From the NCBI GenBank assembly GCA_900768525.1, contig CAAGDF010000098.1, positions 1-9,740 on the forward strand: a stretch of DNA of 9,740 bases, read 5' to 3'. The notes beneath the pieces were generated by a model, which did not search any database, had not been told where the DNA came from, and saw only the letters and a program-made list of their open reading frames with translations. Position numbers and translations under genes: made by a program. Source of the DNA: Clostridia bacterium. Lineage in GTDB: Bacteria > Bacillota > Clostridia > Christensenellales > Borkfalkiaceae. Positions 1-6,147 of this stretch are shown piece after piece (within the stretch, counting starts at the first letter, position 1; every line of letters starts with the position of its first letter).

Positions 1-123
1 AATTTTTTAAAAAATTTTTTCGTAGGCGATTTTATGCCCCTCTCTCTTTTACATAAAACACTGCCGTTATTATAATAATGTATACGCATATGCGCACACA
101 GCATTTTCCTGCGATAAAGAATA
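1..123. other. Gene-free AT-rich contig edge
   Basis: No coding region is supported here. Positions 1-20 are alternating runs of A and T that form an A/T palindrome, the kind of low-complexity sequence at which short-read assemblies often stop. A perfect 10 bp palindrome, CGCATATGCG, lies at 85-94. A TATAAT on the minus strand at 69-74 has no matching -35 box at 16-18 bp, so I do not call a promoter. An open frame reading into 32 from inside the hydrolase gene is a shadow. Confidence 0.6.
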
Positions 124-168
124 AAAAACCGCAGATAATCGACCTATAGCGCGATATTTGCGGTTTTT
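124..168 (-). terminator. Intrinsic terminator of the hydrolase unit
   Basis: On the minus strand a 10 bp perfect stem, AAAAACCGCA pairing with TGCGGTTTTT, encloses a 25-base apical part that can form a further short stem. It is followed by an unbroken T run (TTTTTTATT). It begins about 40 bases after the hydrolase stop codon, the expected place for a rho-independent terminator. The A-rich left arm means it could also work on the plus strand, but no plus-strand gene is visible to use it. Confidence 0.78.
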
Positions 169-209
169 GATTGCATATTGAATTGTGTTCGGGAAGAAGC
201 CCGTTCGAT

Positions 210-1307
210 TTATTCAGGCTGCTTGGCGGTGTAATTTTCCGCGGCGTAAACAAGGCTGTCATGCAAAAATTGAATGGCATCCTTGCCCGGTTCGCTTTCG
301 GGGCAAATCACGTCGAACCCGTGATAGCAGCCCTTATATACGCGATATTCAACCGGAACGTCTGCGGCTTTCATCTTTTCCATGTAATCCACAGTTTCGG
401 CATAGAAAGGTTCGATATCGCCCACGTAAGAAACCGCGGGCGGCAAACCGCTTAAATCGGTTGCGCGTGCAGGGGCGGCATAGTACGGAACTTTATCCGT
501 GCCGTACAAATCGCCGAGATAGAATTTCCACGCCTTATTGTTGGACTGAGTATCCCAACACGGAGTGCTGTTATTCTGATTGGTTCTTGTCGGGCGGTCG
601 TCGAGCATGGGGTACAACGGCATCTGAAACGCCACGTTGACCTCTTTTTTATCCCTTGCGTATAAACAAACCGCGGCGCAAAGCCCGCCGCCTGCCGAAT
701 CTCCGCCGACAAAAATGCGGTTTACGTCCGCACTCAACTTTTCGGCGTTTTCTTTAACCCATACGAGCGCGGCATAACAATCTTCTATCGCGTGCGGATA
801 CGACGCCTCCGTCGAACGAGTGTATTCGGGCGAAACAACGATTGCGTCCACAGCTTTTAAAATTCGTTTGACAAAATAAAACTCCTGCTCGGGCGAACCC
901 ATAGCGTAACCGCCGCCGTGAATCCACATTATTATCGGGCGTTTGGCATTTTCGACCTTACCCGTCGGAAAAATTATTCCGCTTTTATTAAAATTGACAA
1001 TTCCGTCGTTTATATCTTCAACGCTTAAAGGCGATTTGTTCGCGTTTTTCTCCTCGGTTTCGACGATTTTTTCATCTAAAACGTTACGGCGAGAATACAC
1101 GCAAGCGCGGATAATGCTGCCGTCCTTGCGGGCAATGCCCGTTTGCGCGGTAAAATAATCTTTGAGTTTTCTGCCCTTAAGCATTTTATCGAGCACGGCG
1201 TTGCAAACGTTGAAATAAGTACGCCCTGCGCGCGGAATAAGTATTTTTACTACACGACCGCGAAACGCGACCGATTTATCCATTTTTTTGTTAATCGTAA
1301 ATTTCAT
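210..1307 (-). CDS. HSL-family alpha/beta hydrolase (esterase/lipase-like)
   Basis: Likely a cytoplasmic carboxylesterase of the hormone-sensitive-lipase (family IV) type; the substrate cannot be told from sequence. Numbered from the ATG at 1307 (365 residues), the oxyanion-hole motif HGGGYA lies at 130-135, the nucleophile elbow GGDSAGG puts the serine at 204, and the histidine is in YHGFD at 329. The acid falls in GDIEPF, where the family's usual Asp aligns with Glu299. About 95 residues before the barrel-like core form an unrecognised N-terminal part rich in Lys and Arg. No signal peptide or membrane segment is seen. The start is uncertain: the frame stays open to a TTG at 1403, overlapping the upstream small gene by 29 bases, and another TTG lies at 1370, but neither has a Shine-Dalgarno. 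The ATG at 1307 has a partial one (CGGTG). The gene shares its direction and probably its transcript with the 60-residue gene upstream. Confidence 0.85.
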   Translation of the reverse strand: MKFTINKKMDKSVAFRGRVVKILIPRAGRTYFNVCNAVLDKMLKGRKLKDYFTAQTGIARKDGSIIRACVYSRRNVLDEKIVETEEKNANKSPLSVEDINDGIVNFNKSGIIFPTGKVENAKRPIIMWIHGGGYAMGSPEQEFYFVKRILKAVDAIVVSPEYTRSTEASYPHAIEDCYAALVWVKENAEKLSADVNRIFVGGDSAGGGLCAAVCLYARDKKEVNVAFQMPLYPMLDDRPTRTNQNNSTPCWDTQSNNKAWKFYLGDLYGTDKVPYYAAPARATDLSGLPPAVSYVGDIEPFYAETVDYMEKMKAADVPVEYRVYKGCYHGFDVICPESEPGKDAIQFLHDSLVYAAENYTAKQPE

Positions 1308-1374
1308 ATGCACCGTAATAGCGTCGACATCGCTTACCTGCACAAACGCAAAACGGTGCTTGTAAGGCAAGGTT

Positions 1375-1557
1375 TTATCGATCTTTTTTTGTAATTGTAA
1401 CAACGAAAGACGTATCTTCGTCGATAACGGTAAGCTCGTTTTGCCCGCTTACTTCGCAAATAACGTCGTTTTCCCTGAATATATCAATCAGACGCAGTAT
1501 AAAATCGCTTTCGGTAAGCGACGAATTTTCCTTTTCGTTACGCTCGTTTTGATTCAT
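1375..1557 (-). CDS. Small hypothetical protein, 60 residues
   Basis: I do not recognise this protein. The ATG at 1557 is preceded by a clear GAGGAG four bases upstream; an in-frame TTG at 1572 would lie before that site and is disfavoured. The product is acidic and basic by turns. A polar N-terminus (MNQNERNEKENSSL) is followed by a probable amphipathic helix (DFILRLIDIFRENDV, about residues 18-32) and a short strand-like segment ending TSFVVTITKKDR. There is no Cys pair, signal peptide or membrane span. It sits just before the hydrolase gene and downstream of a good promoter, so the two probably share a transcript. It may be a small partner or regulator of the hydrolase, but nothing in the sequence proves this. 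The good ribosome binding site makes me believe it is translated. Confidence 0.6.
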   Translation of the reverse strand: MNQNERNEKENSSLTESDFILRLIDIFRENDVICEVSGQNELTVIDEDTSFVVTITKKDR

Positions 1558-1575
1558 AATACTCCTCGACAATCC

Positions 1576-1598
1576 GCCGCGAAATATCGGCTCGCGGC
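1576..1598 (-). promoter_or_regulatory. Hairpin in the 5' leader of the small gene
   Basis: In the minus-strand transcript a perfect 7 bp GC-rich stem (GCCGCGA with TCGCGGC) closes a 9-base loop and ends nine bases before the GAGGAG ribosome binding site at 1562-1567. A second small hairpin with a GAAA tetraloop (stem GTGCC/GGCGC) lies upstream at 1609-1622. Together they make most of the roughly 75-base leader structured. They could tune translation or protect the 5' end; no known riboswitch class is recognised. Confidence 0.4.
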
Positions 1599-1637
1599 TG
1601 TGATGGGCGCGCCTTTCGGCACTTTCCCTCGTAAACC

Positions 1638-1666
1638 ATTATACAATCGAGGTAATTATATTACAA
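1638..1666 (-). promoter_or_regulatory. Sigma-A-type promoter for the small gene and hydrolase
   Basis: On the minus strand a -35 element TTGTAA (1661-1666) and a perfect -10 TATAAT (1638-1643) are separated by exactly 17 bp of AT-rich spacer. Transcription would start near 1631, giving a leader of about 75 bases before the ATG at 1557. This is the best promoter match I found in the window. Confidence 0.65.
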
Positions 1667-1766
1667 TACTGTTATGACGTTTTTTTGCGCGATTTTTGTC
1701 GGATAATAAGACTTTTTGACGAAATTTATTCTATTATGCATTATAAAGCCGACCGTCTACAACATA

Positions 1767-1795
1767 TTTATACCATATATTTTAAAAACGTGCAA
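1767..1795 (-). promoter_or_regulatory. Possible second upstream promoter
   Basis: Minus-strand TTGCAC (1790-1795) and TATAAA (1767-1772) are 17 bp apart. The -35 match is poor, and the surrounding DNA is so AT-rich that chance matches are likely. If used, it would give a leader of about 200 bases before the small gene. Confidence 0.3.
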
Positions 1796-1863
1796 CAATT
1801 TTTTATACACGATTTATGTAAAAACGTATCGGTTTTTGCGTTACACACGCTTTAAAAGCGCCG

Positions 1864-1885
1864 CACATTCATAAATGCGAATGTG
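1864..1885 (-). terminator. Weak inverted repeat after the main operon
   Basis: A 7 bp stem (CACATTC/GAATGTG, 8-base loop) begins 26 bases after the stop of the Nfo-like gene. It is followed by a short palindrome, CGCTTTTAAAGCG, at 1848-1860, and an A/T stem at 1820-1837 (AAAAAC/GTTTTT). None has the canonical GC-rich stem plus T tract, so the end of the long operon is probably here but not proven; termination may be factor-dependent. The rest of the gap from 1573 to 1910 is AT-rich and holds only the promoters and leader described separately. Confidence 0.3.
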
Positions 1886-1910
1886 TTCATATAAATTATT
1901 CGACCGAGAC

Positions 1911-2774
1911 TCAATCGTTTAAGGCGGCTTTCTTTGCGAAATAGACGTCCTTCATATATTTTGCGTCAACGTCCTGATTGCCCGCCGACTCGCAAATAAT
2001 GACGGGTTCGAGATTTAATTTCAAAAGAACGTCGGCAAGCGGCTCGAACTCGGGACCGAACACCTTGTCGTCGAAATTAAGGTGCTTGATTTCGCCCTTT
2101 GCCGAATACATGATCTTCGAAAAATGAACGTGAAAATGTTTCATACGCTCGTAGCCGATTTTATCTATGAGGTAGGACAAACGCGCGTAGTAGTCGTCGG
2201 CGGTCTTTAAACTGCCGTGCTCATAGGCGTTTACATGCCCGAAATCCACGGTCGGTATAAACAACTCGTCAAGCGCGCAAAGCTCGCCCACCTCTTGTAC
2301 CGTGCCGATCTGAGCAAGTTTGCCCATCGTTTCGGGACAAAAAATCATATCGTCTAAGCCCTCGGCTTTAATAGCCTCGGCAAGTTTAAGAAAATTATCT
2401 TTGGTACGTTCAAACGCGGGCTCGCGCTTATCTTTGCCCTGCGACGCGGGATGAAAAACTATACGCTTGCCGCCCATAATTCTGCACTTTTTCGCACTTT
2501 CTATAACGTAACCTATCGATTTTGCTATCATTTCGGGATCGAGATTGGCAAAATTTATGTAATACGGCGCGTGAACGCTTATCGCTATGCCCGCACTTTC
2601 AAACGCGGCGCGAATGGACAAAGCGCGCTCGTCTCCCAGCGTTATTCCGCGACCGAAAGAGTATTCAAAGGCGTCAAGCCCCATATCTTTTACCCAAACC
2701 GCGCTTTCTTCAGCGGTCTTATGCCCCGCAAGCGCAAAATTTACCGAATTTCCGCTCGGTCCGAATTTAATCAT
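1911..2774 (-). CDS. Endonuclease IV-like (Nfo superfamily) TIM-barrel protein
   Basis: A 287-residue member of the AP endonuclease 2 / xylose-isomerase-like TIM-barrel superfamily, the fold of deoxyribonuclease IV, which cleaves DNA 5' to abasic sites using a metal cluster. Metal-ligand motifs appear in family order: VHAPYY (His68), FHPAS (His108), CPETMGK (Glu148), TVDFGHVNA (Asp177, His180), HFHVHFS (His217), GEIKHL (His231) and IICES (Glu262). The usual Asp-x-His pair near the end reads Ile-Lys-His, with Glu228 three residues before the His. I recall this GE-x-KHL pattern from an archaeal and clostridial branch often annotated as Nfo, so its activity may differ from E. coli Nfo. The ATG overlaps the ribF stop as ATGA, with GGTGAT just upstream inside ribF, so translation is probably coupled. 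It is the last gene of the operon. The fold is confident; the substrate is not. Confidence 0.8.
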   Translation of the reverse strand: MIKFGPSGNSVNFALAGHKTAEESAVWVKDMGLDAFEYSFGRGITLGDERALSIRAAFESAGIAISVHAPYYINFANLDPEMIAKSIGYVIESAKKCRIMGGKRIVFHPASQGKDKREPAFERTKDNFLKLAEAIKAEGLDDMIFCPETMGKLAQIGTVQEVGELCALDELFIPTVDFGHVNAYEHGSLKTADDYYARLSYLIDKIGYERMKHFHVHFSKIMYSAKGEIKHLNFDDKVFGPEFEPLADVLLKLNLEPVIICESAGNQDVDAKYMKDVYFAKKAALND

Positions 2775-3667
2775 CTTATCACCGATAAATCCTTTTCAAG
2801 TTGTATTTTTAATTGCTCAACGCTATCGAATTTTCGTATATCTCGAATAAAGTCGTCGAAATATACAGTCAGATTTTCACCGTATAAATCGCCCGAAAAG
2901 CCGTCTATATGGCACTCCAACACACGTTTTTCAACGCCGAATGTGGGTGCGTCGCCAAGGTTGGATATAGCGCGGTATTTTTTACCGCCTACAAATACCG
3001 TGCAGGCATAAACTCCGCTTTTAATTTGGAATTTTTCTTTCGGCGGAATAATGTTCGCCGTGGGAAAGCCTATTTTCCTGCCGTCCTGCCTGCCGAAAAC
3101 CACCTCGCCCGAGATGAAATATTTTACTTTGAACTCGGCAAAACATCTTCTCACCTCGCCTGCGGCTAACGCCGCTTTTACCTGCGTGGTAGAAATCTTT
3201 TCGCCGCGACCGTTAAGCACGAACGGCACAACCGTAACGCCTACGTTTTTATTTTTAAAATAATCGGTAAGGTACTTTACGTTGCCGCTGCCGAAAACTC
3301 CGAATTTAAAGTCGTTTCCGCAAATAACTCGGCTTATAGGTCGATTATCGCATAGTTCGTTAAGAAATTCAAGCGGCGTAAGTTTAGAAAATTTCTCGTT
3401 GAAATTGATTTTTATTACCTCGTCCACGCCGAGATTTTCAAGTATCGAAACGCGCTCCGAAAAGGTAAAAACCTCGCCGCCGCTCTTTTTTTCAAGAACG
3501 TTTTCGTCATAACAAAACAGCGTTACGGCAACGTTGCCGCCCACCGTTTTTTTAAGCGACAAGGCATGCTCGATTAAAGAAACATGCCCGCTGTGAATAC
3601 TATCGAAACCGCCGAGGCACAAAATCGTCGGTCTGTTCGATTTAGTTTTGAATTCGTCGATCAGCAT
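2771..3667 (-). CDS. ribF: Bifunctional riboflavin kinase / FAD synthetase
   Basis: Converts riboflavin to FMN and FMN to FAD, using ATP, in the cytoplasm. The 298 residues match the usual length of about 300. The N-terminal FMN-adenylyltransferase half has the nucleotidyltransferase signature GGFDSIHSGH (19-28), GNDFKFG (117-123) and the ISTTQVK motif (158-164). The C-terminal kinase half has GRQDGRKIGFPTANI (192-206), NLGDAPTF (236-243) and ECHIDGF (251-257), whose Glu251 matches the kinase catalytic Glu, followed by DLYGE. The signature is normally FDGVHxGH; Ser23 replaces the Gly. The ATG lies one base after the truB stop, with AGGGA six bases upstream inside truB. TruB-RibF adjacency is classic in Firmicutes. 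No FMN riboswitch precedes it, so expression follows the operon. Confidence 0.95.
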   Translation of the reverse strand: MLIDEFKTKSNRPTILCLGGFDSIHSGHVSLIEHALSLKKTVGGNVAVTLFCYDENVLEKKSGGEVFTFSERVSILENLGVDEVIKINFNEKFSKLTPLEFLNELCDNRPISRVICGNDFKFGVFGSGNVKYLTDYFKNKNVGVTVVPFVLNGRGEKISTTQVKAALAAGEVRRCFAEFKVKYFISGEVVFGRQDGRKIGFPTANIIPPKEKFQIKSGVYACTVFVGGKKYRAISNLGDAPTFGVEKRVLECHIDGFSGDLYGENLTVYFDDFIRDIRKFDSVEQLKIQLEKDLSVIR

Positions 3668-3668
3668 A

Positions 3669-4514
3669 TCAATCCCTGACGTAAGGTCTTATGACGATTT
3701 TCTTGTTTTCGCAATTACCCACCCCCCAGAACACGCCTTTTACATAAACGCGGTAACGTCCGTCGGGCAGGTCAAAATCGTCGTAAAGTCCGTTTAACAG
3801 CCTTATAGCCTTACTTTCTTCAAGTTCAACCTTTTTAAAATGCAACACTTCGTCGCTTCCGATAAGGTATTTTTCGTAGCCGTTTTCGATAAGTTCTTCC
3901 ACGGTAACCGAGCGTTCTTTTGTGAAAAAACCGCTTTGCACTCGCTCCAATGCGGTCATCGTGCCGTATGTGCCGAGCGCCCTGCCGAGATCGCGCGCGA
4001 TAGCGCGGATATACGTTCCGCCGCCGCAGGTAATTTCAAACGTGAACGCAGGGGAATTGCCCCCTAAAAGTTTTATATCGTAAATCTCTATGCGCTTGGG
4101 TTTTAATTCCACCTGCACGCCCGAGCGAGCGAGTTTATAACTCTTTTTGCCGTCAACACACTTTGCCGAAAACGCAGGCGGAACCTGATCGATTTCGCCA
4201 ATAAAGTGGGGCAATAAGTCGATTATCTCATCTTTCGTCGGAATTCGACCGCCCGTAAAAACAGGTTTGCCCTCTAAATCGAGCGTATCGGTTTCCGTGC
4301 CGAAAGTGAACTCCGCTATGTACTTTTTTTGCTTTTCGGTCATTATATCGAAAAGGCGGGTTGCCTGCCCTAACGCGACCGGCAATACGCCGCATGCGAG
4401 CGGATCCAAGGTGCCCATATGTCCACACTTACATTTGACTATTTTTTTCACTTTGGACAAACACCTTGCCGACGTAACGCCTCTCGGTTTATAAATATTT
4501 AAAAATCCGTTCAT
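3669..4514 (-). CDS. truB: tRNA pseudouridine(55) synthase
   Basis: Isomerises U55 to pseudouridine in the T-psi-C loop of tRNAs. The N-terminus NGFLNIYKPRGVTSA and the active-site motif GHMGTLDPLACGVLP, with catalytic Asp37, are diagnostic. Further TruB motifs are QVPPAFSAKCVDGKKSY (110-126) and CGGGTYIRAIARDLG (163-177). The C-terminal 80 residues or so form the shorter Firmicutes-type TruB/PUA-like tail. At 281 residues it is slightly shorter than many homologues, which is normal. The ATG lies nine bases after the nrnA stop. I see no good Shine-Dalgarno (the nearest purine run, GGGA, is 17 bases away), so it probably relies on coupling to nrnA. NrnA-TruB-RibF order is typical of Gram-positive genomes. 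Confidence 0.96.
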   Translation of the reverse strand: MNGFLNIYKPRGVTSARCLSKVKKIVKCKCGHMGTLDPLACGVLPVALGQATRLFDIMTEKQKKYIAEFTFGTETDTLDLEGKPVFTGGRIPTKDEIIDLLPHFIGEIDQVPPAFSAKCVDGKKSYKLARSGVQVELKPKRIEIYDIKLLGGNSPAFTFEITCGGGTYIRAIARDLGRALGTYGTMTALERVQSGFFTKERSVTVEELIENGYEKYLIGSDEVLHFKKVELEESKAIRLLNGLYDDFDLPDGRYRVYVKGVFWGVGNCENKKIVIRPYVRD

Positions 4515-4523
4515 TTTATAAAT

Positions 4524-5489
4524 TTATTTTTCCCAGTCCGAATTGATATCGAACGCCCTGAGAATCCGCTCGATAACCTCTTCGTATGAGCCGCGGATAA
4601 CGCAGCCGCTTGCATTGATATGTCCGCCTCCGCCAAACTCACGCGCAACCTTGTTCACGTCGATCGCTCCGCGACTTCTGAAACTTACGCGGTAAAAATC
4701 GCGCCTGTCCTCGAGAAGCGACACCGAAGCCACAACGCCTGCTATTAAAAGCGGATGCTCCACAAAACCCTCGTTAGCGTCCGATTTGAGACCGTATTTT
4801 GCAAGCATCTCCTGCGTTGTAACCATTATGAAAAGTCTGCCGCCGAAATATGTATGCGCTTTTTGCACCATTTCTCCGAGTAATTTTGCCCGAGCCATAT
4901 CGACTTTTCTTGTTTCGTATACGATTTTGTTATAATCCGCGCCGAGAGCCAACGTTTCGGACGCGATTTTTAACGTTTCGGCATCAGTATTCGGGTTGGT
5001 AAAACAGTGCGTATCTGTAACGATTCCGAGCAACACGCCGGTTGCCATACGCACGTCGATATCAACGGGTAAAATCTTTAAAAGTTTATAGACTATCATC
5101 GACGCGGAAGCCGTTGTATCCACATAATAATCCTCCACATACCGCTCGTTGGACAGATGATGATCTATGCACATAACGTTTTTATTGCTGCGAAAAACGC
5201 TCCAGCTGCCGCCGAGCAAATTCTCGCTTGCAACGTCAACCGCGATATGCAAATCATACGTTTTATTTACTTTTTCCGGCTTGTACACCTCGCTCGCATA
5301 CGGAAGAAACATAAGTTTCGACGGATAGTCCGAATCGCATACCACGTCGCCCTTAATGCCAAGACTTTCAAGCCCGTATTTAAGCGCGAACGCACTGCCT
5401 ATCGTATCGCCGTCGGGGCGAACGTGGCAAAAAATCAAAACGCTTTTCGCTTTGCGTATTTTACCTGCCAAAAATTCAAGAGTTTTCAT
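4524..5489 (-). CDS. nrnA: DHH-family nanoRNase / pAp phosphatase
   Basis: Degrades RNA oligomers of 2-5 nucleotides and dephosphorylates pAp to AMP; it stands in for Orn in Firmicutes. The DHH domain shows HVRPDGDTIGSA (22-33, with Asp26 and Asp28), AVDVAS (Asp85), IDHHLSNE (Asp109-His110-His111) and GIVTDTHCFTN (Asp159), which together hold two Mn ions. The C-terminal DHHA1 domain carries FGGGGHINASGC (285-296), which grips the substrate. The 321 residues match B. subtilis NrnA. The ATG lies inside rbfA (14-base overlap) with a modest purine run, AAAGAGAG, upstream. All metal-binding residues I would expect are present, so the enzyme should be active. Confidence 0.93.
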   Translation of the reverse strand: MKTLEFLAGKIRKAKSVLIFCHVRPDGDTIGSAFALKYGLESLGIKGDVVCDSDYPSKLMFLPYASEVYKPEKVNKTYDLHIAVDVASENLLGGSWSVFRSNKNVMCIDHHLSNERYVEDYYVDTTASASMIVYKLLKILPVDIDVRMATGVLLGIVTDTHCFTNPNTDAETLKIASETLALGADYNKIVYETRKVDMARAKLLGEMVQKAHTYFGGRLFIMVTTQEMLAKYGLKSDANEGFVEHPLLIAGVVASVSLLEDRRDFYRVSFRSRGAIDVNKVAREFGGGGHINASGCVIRGSYEEVIERILRAFDINSDWEK

Positions 5490-5850
5490 CTTTATCGCTC
5501 TCTTTATTCTTGATTTCCTCTAAAATCTTGTCGATTTTTTCGCCGTATTCGGCTTGTTTATCGAGATAGAAAGTAAATTCGGGCACAGTGCGAATGTGCA
5601 TTGCGGACGAAAGTTCGCGACGGACGAACCCCGACGCGCTCTTAATCGCCTCGAAAGTGTCGTTCTTCGCTTGCTCGCTACCCGAAAAAATACTGACGTA
5701 AACCTTTGCCTGTTTTAAATCCTGCGTGATCTCCACCGAAGTTATGGTGAACATTTCGGTAAGTCTTGCGTCCTTTAACTTTGTGGTTAAAATCTCGTAT
5801 ATTTCCCTTCTGAACTCGCTGTTTAATCTTTTTTCTCTTTTTTCTTTCAT
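5476..5850 (-). CDS. rbfA: 30S ribosome-binding factor A
   Basis: RbfA binds the immature 30S subunit near 16S rRNA helices 1 and 45 and helps late maturation; in E. coli it is needed for growth in the cold. The 124-residue product has the KH-like RbfA pattern: a basic N-terminal helix (REKRLNSEFRREIYEIL), the strand ARLTEMFTITSVEITQDLKQA, then HIRTVPEFTFYLD (85-97). I chose the ATG at 5850 because AAGGTGAT, an extended match to the 16S tail, lies directly before it; a TTG at 5874 would place that site inside the gene. The gene is separated from infB by an unusually long 297-base structured gap and overlaps nrnA by 14 bases. Confidence 0.93.
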   Translation of the reverse strand: MKEKREKRLNSEFRREIYEILTTKLKDARLTEMFTITSVEITQDLKQAKVYVSIFSGSEQAKNDTFEAIKSASGFVRRELSSAMHIRTVPEFTFYLDKQAEYGEKIDKILEEIKNKESDKDENS

Positions 5851-5908
5851 TTTATCACCTTGTTGTTCGTTCAAATACGGTCGTATGTCGTACTGCTCGA
5901 GCGCGCAG

Positions 5909-5998
5909 TTTTAACTTACGCCTTGTTGCCTGCACCGTGTAACCTATGCCGTTTTGCGCCGTGCAAGCGAATAACGTATGCTTTTTTGCGCCAAGCGA
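5909..5998 (-). repeat. Three tandem degenerate repeats of about 30 bases
   Basis: Read on the plus strand the units are 5971-5998 (28), 5938-5970 (33) and 5909-5937 (29), directly abutting. The first two share TAAC, TATGC, TTTTGCGCC and AAGCGA in the same order, 24 of 27 aligned bases, with one 4-base gap. The third is more diverged but keeps TAACTTACGCC, TTG, TGC. Unit lengths are not multiples of three, so the array is not coding. In the minus transcript TGCAC (5961-5965) can pair with GTGCA (5931-5935) across the unit 2/3 boundary. The array lies in the rbfA leader; function unknown. Confidence 0.55.
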
Positions 5999-6020
5999 CC
6001 GAAAATATGTCCCTTTAAAC

Positions 6021-6049
6021 AAAAATCGGTCCATTGAAAAACGGACCGA
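6021..6049 (-). terminator. Intra-operon terminator or attenuator between infB and rbfA
   Basis: In the minus transcript TCGGTCC (6043-6049) pairs perfectly with GGACCGA (6026-6032), extendable by a G-T pair. The stem is followed at once by five Ts and then GTTT, a standard intrinsic terminator layout. The upstream arm CCGAC (6061-6065) can instead pair with GTCGG (6046-6050), which would break the terminator stem. A further TCGGTC downstream (5997-6002) can pair with the GGACCGA arm. These mutually exclusive pairings suggest partial or conditional termination before rbfA; regulation is inferred, the pairings are seen. Confidence 0.6.
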
Positions 6050-6109
6050 CAATAGAAAGAGTCGGACACCGTATTTGTACGAACTGCGCCCTTTCTTATT
6101 TTGCGCATT

Positions 6110-6138
6110 CGGGAGCTTAATAAACAACTAAACTCCCG
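6110..6138 (-). other. 10 bp hairpin just after infB
   Basis: In the minus transcript CGGGAGTTTA pairs with TAAGCTCCCG (10 pairs, one of them G-T) around a 9-base loop, starting nine bases after the infB stop codon. No T tract follows, so it is unlikely to terminate transcription alone; it may act as an mRNA processing site or 3'-end stabiliser. A second, weaker stem (TGCGC/GCGCA, 6085-6107) follows. Confidence 0.5.
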
Positions 6139-6147
6139 TAAATGTAA

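Noticed and set aside
185..640. Plus-strand open frame opposite the hydrolase gene
   Set aside because: The minus strand encodes clear hydrolase motifs over the same bases; the plus-strand product is a motif-free shadow.
2451..3011. Plus-strand open frame across the Nfo-like/ribF junction
   Set aside because: Both minus-strand genes are well supported by catalytic motifs here and no promoter or ribosome binding site serves the plus strand.
5909..5998. The tandem repeats as a CRISPR array
   Set aside because: The units abut without spacers, differ in length and are imperfect; no cas gene is present.
5855..6127. Minus-strand open frame of 90 codons between infB and rbfA
   Set aside because: It starts at TTG within the loop-side arm of a hairpin, runs through the terminator stem and the non-triplet repeats, and has no family resemblance, though GGGAG before the TTG made me look twice.
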